Shown here: positions 31,712 to 41,803 of the stretch, piece after piece
How positions within the stretch are numbered: position 1 is the first letter of the stretch
How the letters are laid out: each line of letters opens with the position of its first letter
Source of the DNA: Takakia lepidozioides
Taxonomy: Eukaryota; Streptophyta; Takakiopsida; Takakiales; Takakiaceae
Reading direction: 5' to 3'
Length of the DNA stretch: 64,000 nucleotides
Assembly: GCA_030704615.1 (NCBI GenBank)
Contig: CM060731.1
Coordinates: forward strand, 86,470,756 to 86,534,755
The notes under the pieces: generated by a model
Seen by the model: the letters and a program-made list of their open reading frames with translations, nothing else
Told to the model about the DNA's origin: nothing
The model's database searches: none
Program-made: the position numbers and the translations under genes

Positions 31712-34192
31712 AGGTATCTCAATTTCTACTTGCTCGCCAACAAGCACATAAAGTGTATGCCGGCCATGGTCACACAGTGGGCTAGTCAGCGGGGTGACTG
31801 CACAATGTACAACGGAAGGCAGTTGGGCCTATACGTGAAAGCATCACATCTACCGTGCTTCTAGTGGCTCGACTTGCCACCGAATTTTACTCCTGACGAG
31901 GAGGCTGAATTGTACAAGAAGTACATGAATCATGAACTACCGGCACCAACAAATATGGAGCCCTTGATGGAGGAAGGTGCCGAGGAGGCTGCCGATGTTG
32001 CTGCAGCCCAAATAGAAGAAGCGAACACGGCTCTACAAGCAACAGTTGCAACGAAAAAACAGAGGAAAAGGAAGCAGAAACCGAAAAAAAACACCAACAC
32101 AGTACAAGTCACCCCCCCAGGCACAAGGCGTGGAGGCAACACGGGTATGGAGGGTGTTGATGAGACAGATGGTGCAAACAGGCATGAGAACCCAGCTTAT
32201 GGACATTTTACCCAAGCCTTGCATAATTTCCAAGTGGAGCGGAGGAATAGGTCTGCTCGCACGTTAACATTCGGGGCAGGAGGCAATGAGGGTAGGGTGC
32301 TGTGTTGCTGTACAAAGCAGTAGCATTGCGAGAGGGGGTTGTAAACACTGAGGTCAAATGCTTAAAGTGCGATTGGTTTCAATTAGTCCTCCGCAGATTG
32401 GCCACAAAAGGGTCGTCCAATAGTTGGCCGGAGCCGAGGGGGGAAATTGACGCGTTTCTTGAAAGGCACGTACCAACCGACCCTTCACACCGTTTGACAA
32501 GGGGGACGAAAGCAGGGGCGGATTTGGTTATAATTGACCTCCCCGATGGGCAAGTTGTGAAAGGTAGTGGCCGAGACAATGTTGTTGCAAGTTGGAACAA
32601 CAAGAGCAAGGATACAGTTCCTCATGCATTGGCACTGACATCCTCCATATTGAAAGACAAAGGGTGCTTGGTGATGTTCTGCAAGGGGGATGCAAAGATA
32701 GAAATTGAAATCCGGAGATGCGTTGGGCCGGCCGGGCCATTCAATTTTTTTAAGAAAAAATGGACTTGCCTCAATCGAATTCCATTGCAAACTAGAGATG
32801 TTGGCGAACCACAGGTGGGTTTACCATCTTCAATTAAAACACATGCCATGAAGTTTTTGCTTTAAATGTTCGCAAAAGATTAAATTGATAAGTGTAAGCC
32901 CACGGTATGTCTTTCATAGAACACCACCTTCCAACAGTTGCCGAGTAATAGTCGGTAACGACTATTACCAACAGTGACGGGGCAATTCATTTTGTCGGTG
33001 CAGGAACATAGTCGGTGGCGACTATGTTGCACGCTTCGGGTGGTCGGTGAGTGGTCCTCGTGGAGGAGTTGCAAGTGACAAGGGTTCTACTACAACGTGC
33101 TTACATTAGTGCTATTATCATAGTCGGTAACAACTTTCATAATTGAGTGTTTTATGTTTGCGCGTTACCTCCATAGATCAGGCATAATGTGCACCGACTA
33201 CGAGAGGTCAACTTGCAGATTGTACGGAATATTTGCATTGTATTTGACATTGAATAATGCAGACTGTCATATTCTACGCCTTCTGCCTTCTCAAGACCTT
33301 GGAGGGGAATTTCAACTTTCGGGATATTGGTGGCAAGCTCGATACCGACCACGATGTGATCAGTGAAGACCTCGTTCAGAACATGGTGAGAGCGGATAGG
33401 CTTCACAAACACCAAGATGGGTCGTTCCTACGAGGGGCGCGGGAGAAAAGCCCTCGATTTGTGCAAACGTTCATGGAGTTATGTGCACCGGAAGGAGGGG
33501 TAGTGGTCGATTTCACACCGGGATGCGGGGCCTCCATGGTCGCTGCCACTGTTTGCGGAAGGCATTTACTTGCGATGGAGGGGGACGAGGAGCTCCTTCG
33601 AGAAAGGCTTTGTGGATTGCAATGCGCGCCAACCAACGTTGCAAATGGCAACAGGCAGTCATGGCGATAACGAATGGATGAACGATGACCGCGAGGGCTC
33701 GCAAATTCAAATCCAATCCTTGGAGTGAGCAAGACCACTTTCTAGGTACATGCATTAAATAAGTGAAAGTGACTACGCAGAGTTGTCTTCGTTTTCGTCA
33801 TATTGGCTCGTGGGGTGTATCAACTAATTGCTTTCGTCGTCTTTGCAGCGATGAACCGGAGACGCATGGTGCGAAGCGACAGTGTGGGGGCATCACCGGG
33901 ATTCCATGAAGCTCAATACATACAGGGAGTGGGGAAGGTGCGTTGGAGAACACCCTTATGCTTGAGGAGCGACTTGCACAGATACACACTCCAGAAAAAA
34001 AACTACGTTCTTCCTCCCTATGCGGCGGTAGTAGCCAATGCTCAAGCAGAGGAGCAATGGACACGAGTGTCTCAAATGGCAGAATGGCCAGCGCAAAGAA
34101 GGGCGGCTTTGCAACGTGGTCGGGTACAGCCCTATGTGGATGGGGAGGCGGAGGAGGGCCATCCCTTCTTTGTATTCCGTGATGTTTACTAG
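31712..34192 (+). pseudogene. Gene B copy B2, C-terminal exons: beta-class amino-methyltransferase-like
   Basis: Exon from 31712: YLNFYLLANKHIKCMPAM, a Lys-rich linker (KKQRKRKQKPKKN), with one TAG at 31862. MTase exon about 32350-32814: ADLVIIDLPDGQVV at 32518-32560, then SSILKDKGCLVMFCKGDAK, the motif-IV area with D-L-P-D. Next exon about 33290-33640: SPRFVQTFMELCAPEGG, VVVDFTPGCGASMVAA (motif-I-like) and CGRHLLAMEGDEELLRERL. In beta-class N4C/N6A enzymes motif IV precedes motif I and G-R-x-x-x-x-x-E-x-D follows it, exactly this order. Last exon 33849-34192: NYVLPPYAAVVAN. Catalytic competence is doubtful without DPPY. Copies B1, B3/B5 and B4 share every block. Confidence 0.65.
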
Positions 34193-34477
34193 CTGAGGGG
34201 AGGCAGACCTGCTCCCCACGTCTTCTTCCACCGCAGGAATTCCAACTGCTTGAAAATTGACATCAGGCGAATGTCCACTGTCACTCCCATGTTCCTCTGC
34301 ACCTCTCCCCTCATCATTGTCATACCGCTCAACCACTCCACCTTCTTCTGATTCCCGCGGTGGAGGATTGCCCTCACCTCTGTGAAGATGGCCTCTCACC
34401 ATTGTGGAGGTAACGTCAGCGAATGTCGTTCCACAAAGTGGAATGTCACCTATTAAACAGAAACGTAGCCCTAACAA
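33956..34477 (-). CDS. Possible small antisense ORF at the end of B2
   Basis: This minus-strand frame overlaps the last exon of B2. The non-overlapping half is hydrophilic and acidic (EGNPPPRESEEGGVVERYDN). No family recognised and no copy elsewhere in the window. It may be chance or a convergent gene. Low confidence. Confidence 0.15.
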   Translation of the reverse strand: MLGLRFCLIGDIPLCGTTFADVTSTMVRGHLHRGEGNPPPRESEEGGVVERYDNDEGRGAEEHGSDSGHSPDVNFQAVGIPAVEEDVGSRSASPQLVNITEYKEGMALLRLPIHIGLYPTTLQSRPSLRWPFCHLRHSCPLLLCLSIGYYRRIGRKNVVFFLECVSVQVAPQA

Positions 34478-34766
34478 GACAAGGCCTTCACTTTGGCTCC
34501 TTTGTATTCTGTTTTAATCTACATGCACGAGCGGGAAAAAGATTGCCGAAAATGTTTCCCACTCCCTCCAATGGCTATAGTCGTTGTTGACTACTCCTTA
34601 AGCGGCCATTGGATACTATTCCATGGAAAATAAATAACAAAGTAACGAATGTTGAATGCGTCGATTTTAACCATGTTGAAAAAATCCTATTTATTATACA
34701 AATTCCTATTACCGCGGACCTATTACCGCGTATTTTTTATCGCGCGTGTATACCCGTCACCCGAGC

Positions 34767-34943
34767 ACATCAGTTCAAGCTGGAGATTTTTGGAGAAGCA
34801 GAGAGCCTACGCGACTATGTGGCGAGGTACTTTCTGCTCTACAAAACCGACCTGTTCTTTCGAGAGATGCCGCATGCCCGCCGGAGCCACGAGTTCACCG
34901 ACCAGCCGAACGCGGACAAAGCGGCAATGCGCCTTCTGTACAG
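34767..34943 (+). pseudogene. Gene B copy B3, isolated upstream exon
   Basis: HQFKLEIFGEAESLRDYVA through LFFREMPHARRSHEF matches the B1 exon at 18390-18185 closely. The donor is at 34944 (CAG/GTAAAT). No earlier gene B exons precede it; sequence before 34767 is unrelated or belongs to B2's flank. B3 is therefore 5-prime truncated. Confidence 0.75.
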
Positions 34944-35039
34944 GTAAATATACGGTGCTCCTCTTTGATCTGTGGCCATTGTAGTCCATGGAGTTCGTGG
35001 ATGTAAAACGGCTTGTGTGGACAATTGGTTGTGAAGAAA

Positions 35040-35735
35040 TGGCGAAGTCCCTGGGGTGACTGCCCCCGAGACAGGGAAAATGGCACCGAATTTCCAGTAT
35101 GGGTGGCAGTCACCCCCGGGACTTAGCCATTTTTGGGGCCCGGAACTGGAAATTCGGCGCCATTTTTCCAGGCTGGGTCCGAAAGTGGCTAAGTCCCAGA
35201 AAGGGCTGGGCCCCAACCTGGAAAAATGGCGCCGAATTTCCAGTATCGGTGCCAGCCACCCCCGGGACTTAGCCATTTTCGGGCCCGGAACTGGAAATTC
35301 GGTGCCATTTTTCCAGGCTGGGTCCGAAAGTGGCTAAGTCCCAGTAAGGGCTGGGCCCCAACCTCAAAAAATGGTGCCGAATTTCCAGTATGGGTGATAG
35401 CCACCCCCGGGACTTAGCCATTTTTGGGGGCCGGAACTGGAAATTTGGTGCCATTTTTCTAGGCTGGGTCCGAAAGTGGCTAAGTCCCAGAAAGCGCTGG
35501 GCCCCAACCTGGAAAAATGGCGCCGAATTTCCAGTTTCGGTGCCAGCCACCCCAAGGACTTGGCCATTTCTGGGGCCCGAAAGTAGAACTTCGGCGCCAT
35601 TTTTCCAGGTTCGGCTCCCTCGCCCTCGGGAAAAATGGCGCCGAATTACCACTTTCATTGCACGGCACCCCTGGGAGCCGGGGCCATCGGACCCACCCCG
35701 CATAGAAATTCGGCGCCATTTTTGCAGTTTCTTGA
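35040..35735. repeat. GGCGCC-centred palindrome array in the B3 intron
   Basis: About five units of roughly 140-150 bases with GGAAATTCGGCGCCATTT, its complement, and a GGGACTTAGCCATTTTTGGG block. The array sits entirely within the intron 34944-35790, the same intron that holds an array in B1 (17530-18095). Confidence 0.9.
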
Positions 35736-35790
35736 CGAAACATTAACCTCATTCCCGGGACCTGATTCTCTGTGGGTTTCTTGAATGCAG

Positions 35791-36612
35791 GTATTGCAAG
35801 TTCTCCCTTTTGGAGAAAGGTCATCTGTCCTTCGAGCCGCCATTCTTCCTCGCATGGAGGAACCCTGGGGCTGACTCCATGTACACTGACGTTATCATGA
35901 AGGAGTGGCATCTGGAGCATTTGCGCGACTGCCCTTGGTATGTGGACCTTCCGCCTGGCTCGCTCGACGCCTCCGAGTTTCAATTGAAGCTGGATACTGA
36001 GGCCCGACGAAACGGGCTCCGCTGCCTCCGCTGGGTCCAAAGGAGGCGAAAGCGCTTGCCAAGTCTAGGAAAGCGGCAGAGCTTGCTCAAGCAAGTATTC
36101 AGGAGAAGTTGAATAAGAAGAATAAAGGACAGAAGAAAATGACACGGAAACAGGGGACTGCAGTAACCCCCAAAAAATAGAAAACCACCGGGGCACGAGA
36201 GGAGGCGCAGGAGGGGCCCGAAGGGAGTGACTCCGACGACGACTTTGTGCAAGGTCCTGTGACTGTTTCTGCTGCTACCAAGTCACCGGTTGTCCGGGTT
36301 CCCAAGTCAGTTTGGACTGGGACTGGCTCTGCCAAGAAGTTGGCATTTGAGGGCAAGCCTACATGGCAGTATTCGGCGGTGACGTTTCCCCAGAGGCCAA
36401 AGCTAGAACCCCCAACAATCATCCAATGCGTCAATGAGAGCTTCCTTGACGCTCTGGCTGCCAGGGCGAAGAAGGTGGCACACAACAAGTCTCTGGAGGA
36501 GCTGAAGGGGAAAGCCAAGAAGAGGGCTGCCGGTACAGAGCCTAAAGACACCCCTGGTTTAAAAGCCATGATGGAATTCTTCTGTGAGCCGGGATTGTAA
36601 GTAAGCGCATCT

Positions 36613-36646
<34 letters not shown>

Positions 36647-36910
36647 GAGGTGGAGAGAGCCTGCGATATGATTCTCCTCGCTTATCCAGATGGGGAGTTG
36701 CTCGAGGGCCTGGATGGTGTGCCCACCTGGAACAAGTTTACTGAGGACTACTGGAGAGCCGGGTTTGGGCTGGCGGATTGCTACTAGATGACGGTGGATT
36801 GTATGTGGTCTGCACAAGAGGGAAGACCACAGAGAATGTTGGGGCAAGGTGTACACCAAAAAGTGCCCCCCCGGTCCTCCTCAAAAAATGGTTTTGCATC
36901 AATACGCAGG
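35791..36910 (+). pseudogene. Gene B copy B3, C-terminal exons up to the insertion point
   Basis: Exon 35791-36597: YCKFSLLEKGHLSFEPP, WYVDLPPGS, Lys-rich linker, FLDALAARAKKVAH. It has a TAG near 36178 and a frameshift near 36020. After a G32 tract, the next exon (about 36645-36905) reads CDMILLAYPDGELLEG, so the first Asp of the D-I-P-D motif in B1 is Ala here, then LLKKWFCINT. The gene is cut at 36911 by a 9.3-kb insertion and resumes at 46252 (copy B5). Confidence 0.75.
36613..36644 (+). repeat. G32 homopolymer
   Basis: Thirty-two consecutive G residues at the same gene B position as the C29 (minus-strand G29) tract of B1. Length may be affected by sequencing or assembly. Potential to form G-quadruplex structure. 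Confidence 0.9.
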
Positions 36911-36918
36911 GGTTGCAA
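36911..36918. repeat. Target-site duplication, left copy (GGTTGCAA)
   Basis: Matches 46252-46259. Together with the continuation of gene B on both sides this marks a clean transposon insertion. Confidence 0.75.
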
Positions 36919-36999
36919 CGGGGGGCTGCTATTTTGAGCCATGAGCATGAGCGGCTAGCCATGAGCAGAGTCGTAATGTGGAGATAAAAACATGAGCAG

Positions 37000-37382
37000 C
37001 ACTTATTTTCCGGAAAAAATGAGTGTCCGCGGGCATAGGGTTTAGGGTGCCACGGTCATAGGGGAGAAGGACCTCCCGATGAAGGAGGTTCGGCAATGTT
37101 ATTTAGAATTATATATTGAAAGGCAATGTTTCGCGAATGGTAGGGTGGTACTGCTCTGTACAATGGGGGCCCATTTCAGCCTACCAGCCACTTGCAAAAT
37201 CCACCCACACTCCCAATCCCAAACGAAATGAGCAATGACGCATTCTCGGAACGATGGACACAGAATAGAATAAAAAGAGGGCACAATGAGGTTTTTATTG
37301 ATCCACATGAATTGCATTTGAAGCACGTCTACTGTGCTGATTGTGCAATCAAATCTTTAGCCCTGTGCCTACTGAATACAAG
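37000..37382. other. Left arm of the nested element, no gene seen
   Basis: It resembles, in reverse, the gene B 3-prime flank (GTGTCCGCGGGCATAGGGTT against the CCTATTTCC blocks near 47640), consistent with a B-side terminus. The rest has no recognisable content. Confidence 0.45.
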
Positions 37383-37940
37383 TCACGTTGTCAATGGGAC
37401 TTCGACTGCTCTCAGAACTAGCTCATGAGTCATGGGGCTCCTCCAGGTAAAGTCGATCGCAGCCGTTGTACCGCCCCTAGTGATGTTCACCACAATGTCC
37501 TGCCCTTCAATCATACCACCATCGAATATGGAAATCTTCACGTTTCGTCGTCCACACCAATGCGAATGTCCCCATACAATGGAGAAGAGGAGCGCACTCC
37601 TTCAGGAGAATAGGTCTCTCCGATGGAGTCCACCCACGTCCAGTGGCAGCAGTTCCACCGCAACAGCATAGCAGTGCGCCTTCTTCTGCATGGGTGACCG
37701 TCGTAGCTGGGAAAATCGGAATCGAGGATGCGCAGGAGCCACGGACCTCAGACCAAGATCGTCACCCTGCTCGAAGGTAGTGGCCTAGGATATACTCAAA
37801 AGCCACCAATGTTTCCACAATCGAACCAGTATCTTCTCTGTAATCTGTGTACCAGATAACAATGTCTCCCGATGTGGCCGAATACATTGCATAATCGATG
37901 CCTCCAAATGGGCAGTCGTCCGGTTCCGGAAGCACGGCAT
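37383..37940 (-). pseudogene. ORF-A, decayed inverted copy
   Basis: Joining frames on the minus strand recovers the ORF-A order: MPCFRN, DDCPFGGIDYAMY, SGDIVIWYTDYRED, LVAFEYILGHY, LLRWNCCHWTWVD, LYGDIRIGVDDE, ISIFDGGMIEGQDIVV, HELVLRAVEVPL. At least three frameshifts are needed. It is closest to copy 2, to which it is inverted, with about 550 bases between the two starts. Confidence 0.6.
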
Positions 37941-38179
37941 CCTTGCAAAGGAGGACCTGAGGACGACTTGGATGCCGATGACCTTGCGGACAGCTACGAA
38001 GCCCTTAGATTTTGAAAATGATGCGAAGCGGAAGAGAGTCCGGCCTCCAATAATGGAGCATCTGGGTCCCACGTACCCACCGACGGAGGTGGAACGTGTT
38101 CATCACGCCAGCGGTGGATGAACCCATACATCTTTCTCATCAACAAGTTATAGTTTGAGATCTGCCACCGAAGTCCATC

Positions 38180-38235
38180 CCCCCGGATGGAAATTCGGCG
38201 CCGCATTTACATCGAAGAGGGGATGGACTTCGTCG
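38180..38235. repeat. Single GGCGCC palindrome
   Basis: GGATGGAAATTCGGCGCCGC lies between the two inverted ORF-A copies, flanked by an inverted repeat (GAAGTCCATCCCC near 38170 and GGGGATGGACTTC near 38218). Confidence 0.6.
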
Positions 38236-38489
38236 TGTCCAGTGGCTATCGGCCCACCTGGCAGTGACTGCCCATAGTTTGCATGGCAGGGTAGGAAACT
38301 GAAACGGCTACATTCATGCAGCAGCCAATCTTCATCGGTCCAGGATCCTGTAGGGGGGAAATTTAAATGTGCCCTGGAGTGTTTGTGAGGAATTGCAGCG
38401 TTAGCTTGAACTTTTTCCAGCCACCGCGCTGCTCCTCCTCCATCCGGGAGCTGCTGTCATTGAGCGTACTCCGCTACTCTTTTTCAAGG

Positions 38490-39063
38490 ATGTCGTGCCG
38501 CCAAAATCCAGCCGACTGCCCTTATCATGGCCACTATTATGCTATGTTCAAACCAGAATCAGGAGACATCATTGTCTGGCTCTCTGTTTTCACAGACGCT
38601 GCTGGAATCATGCAAGAGTCTTTGCGCGCAATGGAGTATCTGGAGGGCTATTACCGCTTTGAGCGAGGTGAGGGCGAGGGTCAATGCGGTCCGTGGGTCC
38701 TGAAAATTGTTGACCTCGATATACCAAGCTGGAAAGGGATGCCGGACAGATCACGCACGGCCTCGCTTTGGCGCTGGAACTGCTGCCAGTGGACCAGGGA
38801 GGACGGCACGGGAAAACTATATCGTGCAGATCACTCCGCTCTTCCAGTGTATGGAGACATTCGGCTGAGTTGCGAAGACGAATCGCACGGGCACATGAGG
38901 CCCACAGTGACCTTGTCAATATATGATGGTGGTATCATTGATGGACATGACATTGTCGTCGGCTCCAGCAAGGGCAGCAGAACGACCGAATTGCAGTTTA
39001 CCTCGAGGTGCGCAGCAGTGATGAGCTTGTTTTGAGGGGTATCGAAGTTCCGTCGACTTGGTG
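38490..39063 (+). pseudogene. ORF-A copy 2
   Basis: MSCRQNPADCPYHGHYYAMF starts a frame with SGDIIVWLSVF, LKIVDLDIPSW, WRWNCCQWTRED, VYGDIRLSCEDE, LSIYDGGIIDGHDIVV. A one-base shift near 39012 separates it from the expected end (SSDELVLRGIEVPSTW, stop at 39061). It is nearly intact and the best template for this family. No known domain recognised. AATAAA follows at 39134. Unlike copies 1 and 3 it is separated from its transposase by an array and by gene B copy B4. Confidence 0.7.
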
Positions 39064-39133
39064 AAGCCCATGTAGAAGGAGGAAGGGCTTAGTTTTGTCT
39101 GCAGTTGGTAAATGTGAGACATCGTGTCCGATC

Positions 39134-39139
39134 AATAAA
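39134..39139 (+). terminator. AATAAA poly(A)-type signal after ORF-A copy 2
   Basis: AATAAA about 70 bases past the stop, as in the other ORF-A copies. Confidence 0.45.
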
Positions 39140-39309
39140 CCATTCGTACCTCACTTCTGTATGATTGTGTTTCATTCTGTTGAATAACTGTCGGAATTGG
39201 CCCACTGTTTACAATTTGATGTCTCATTTCTACAATTTGTCTGTCCGGATGATAAATCCAGAGTAAACCGGTATGAGAGTCATGTGTCAAGAATATACCA
39301 GAGTAACGC

Positions 39310-40085
39310 CATGTCGGCATGGAAATGCGGCCCGCATTTCCACGTCGGACAAGGAAATGCGCCGCATTTCCATGCCGACATGGAAATGTATGAACGCATT
39401 TCAGTGTCGGACAATGGAATGCGGTGCATCATTTCCGTCCAGGTACACGAAATACCAACACGGGTCTATAAATTGGACAGACAACGAGGTTGGCATTGCA
39501 AATGCGCGACGCATTTCCAGCTTGGCAATGGAAACTTTTTTGGACAAGGGAATGCGGTGCCGCATTTCCGTCCAACACTTCGAAAAGTGCACATTTCCGA
39601 CCAGCTCGATGGAATGCGTTACCGCATTTCCGTGAGAGGGTCTGCAAATGGACAAATTGCGATGTCCGTTCTGGAAATGCGGCGCCGCATTTCCATGTCC
39701 GTCATCGACTTTTTTTTGACAATGGAATGCGGTGCCAATTTTTGCTGATGGGCCTGCAGTTCGAACAACGACCATCCCAATATGGAAATGCGGCACCGCA
39801 TTTCCAATTCCGCCATCTCGACCTCCTTGTTCGACCTCCTTGTTCGACCTCTGTAAGCGTGGTGGTGGCATCCATGCAATGAGCGGGAGAAGCCAAAACT
39901 GGCGTGTGGACAAAGGAAATTTTGGAAATGGCACCGCATTTCCAATCGGCCGATTACTTTTTACTATGCCAACATTGAAATGGAAAATTTAGTCCCTCCC
40001 CTGTTTTGGAAATGCGGTGCCGCATTTCCAAAAGAGGTTTTTAGAGTTGCAAAATTGTGGAAATGCGGTGCCCCATTTCTGATTT
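39310..40085. repeat. Array of GGAAATGCGGTGCCGCAT-type palindromes
   Basis: About twelve copies of GGAAATGCGGNGCCGCAT-type palindromes at irregular 50-70-base spacing, with unique sequence between. This is a different consensus (GCGG arms, GGTGCC/GGCGCC centre) from the arrays of the other copies. Single copies occur at 41378 inside B4 and at 45654. It lies between ORF-A copy 2 and the 3-prime end of B4. Confidence 0.85.
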
Positions 40086-40216
40086 TGGGAGCGTCGTGGT
40101 TTGGGCGATTGTGTGGCTGGAATGCACACTGGAGAGGGGTCACGAATGTCGGGGAGATTTTCCTTTATATACTCTGGAAGAGAATTTACATTTACAGAGA
40201 CTTCATTAAAATTCTA

Positions 40217-41765
40217 TTAATCTTGAAAATCATCCGAATCCTCATCCTGTTCTAGACTGTCCTGCTCCGCCTCCACCCCCTCAGTGCCTTTCTCATCTCC
40301 AGCGGACTGCTCGTTGGCCAGGCTTTCGAAAATCCCATCTTCCCCTTGCGGAACTGTCCATCTCACCTCCGTTGGGTCGTCTTCCTCCCTGTCTGCGTCG
40401 CTCTCATCCGCTCAATCACATATGTACTCTCGTACCCGTCTACCTGTCTGAGCTGCTGCCAACTCTTTCCTTATCCTTCTGTCCTCCCTAGCCCTCTCCA
40501 AAATCTGCTCTACTTTACTGGGATTCTCACTTCTTTTAATCGCTGTATTTGCGAGTTTAGCTGCATAACTAGGAAGGGAGTAGTCCCTCACCGGGCTCGT
40601 CATGAAGTCGGCCCTCGCAAAGAACGGGACATTCTTCCTGGCAGGAAGTGTAGGCCCTACATGTTCGACCCGGACCCTACAATCCTGCACATGACAATCA
40701 TCAACGAGACTAATGAGAACCACGGTCGGGAAATTCGTTTGACAAAAATGACCCAGAAGGCTTTGCAAACTTACAATGTTTGCACTCACTCGTATTCCGG
40801 GTTCTCCTCCGCATCAATGTCCACTGTGTCTTCCTCGGACTCCGACGAATCCGAGGAGACTTCCGCTCTGTTGGGAGCCTTAACATTCCGTTGCAGCCCT
40901 TCCAGATGGGATCCCCACACGGATGAATCCTCCACGTAGGCAAAGAGGTGCCGGTCGGAAAACCGCCAGCCCACATTGAGGCACCTGTTACAATGCCATC
41001 CACACATTACCACATGGCGCTTCAGATGTTGCAAACTACATCCTAACGAGAATTTGCAGAACAACATAGATCAAGATTCTGCATACCTGTCCCACAGATG
41101 AGGTCGAGCACTGTGCCCTCCATGTCTGTGCATGTCTCCATAATTGTCTGAATGAAGGCAGGGCTCCGAGTCCGTGAGTACGCAGGGGGGTTCCGTTGAA
41201 GTGAGCTATGAGGGAGAAGTTCCTTGGGAACGTTGTTGAACAGAACGTCGTGATCGAGGGGGTCACAGTTCGGGTCAACCTTTCCCTCCTTCCGGAAAGC
41301 AAGGTGGAGTTCTCCTTCACAAAGCAGTATGCATCGAACTGCTTCGTCTGCATACACAGGGGGGAACGATTAGAAACCAAATGCGGCACCGCATTTGAAA
41401 ACACCCAAGCAAATGAATGGACGAGTGCCAGTGTCGTAATCACCTTCTTCCCTTCCGACCGAAGGCCCAGTGTGTTGATGCACGTCCACTTCTTTTCAGA
41501 ATCGGGACGGCGCTCTTGCGGGTCCACTTCGCAATTCCTGTCTGAGTGTTTTTTCCTCTGCTCGCCAGGACAACCACACAGCCTCTGTCGTCCAACACCA
41601 TGCGGGCAAGCCCGAATCCTTTCTTCCAAAAGTCCTCCGAGTACCTGGAATCAAACCTCCCACCTTCATGCATGTAGCTTGAAACAATACTTTCCACTTC
41701 AATGTGCGACTTCCAATCGTCGATGGACTCCGCATGGTGCCTGTGAGCCTTGGTCTGTCGCTATA
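40217..41765 (-). pseudogene. Gene B copy B4, C-terminal part
   Basis: Reading the minus strand, it starts inside the motif-IV exon (DDWKSHIEVESIVSSYM; FGLARMVLDDRGCVVVLA), then GELHLAFRKEGKVDPN, SPAFIQTIMETCTDMEG and VLDLICGTG, the clearest motif-I-like sequence in the family. A GT-AG intron at about 41083-41000 interrupts it here, followed by CLNVGWRFSDRHLFAYVED. The C-terminal part has YSLPSYAAKLANTAIKR, EVRWTVPQGEDGIFE and an acidic end. The 5-prime end is missing: it abuts the transposase start at 41804 head to head. One in-frame TGA occurs near 40412 and frameshifts occur near 41500. Confidence 0.65.
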
Positions 41766-41803
41766 CTGAACCTCGCACTTGCCAACTTCGTGCGGTGTTC
41801 GAT

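Larger units (their letters stand above)
30270..34600. repeat. Scattered AGTCG-NNNN-CGACT palindromes, mostly in B2 introns
   Basis: Palindromes of the form ATAGTCGGTAACGACTAT occur near 30280, 30477, 30554, 30646, 32947, 33009, 33120 (imperfect) and 34577 (imperfect). All lie in introns or flanks of gene B copy B2 and none in its exons. The 4-nt centre varies (GGAA, GGAC, TTGC, GTAA, GTGG) while the arms are kept. Confidence 0.8.
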
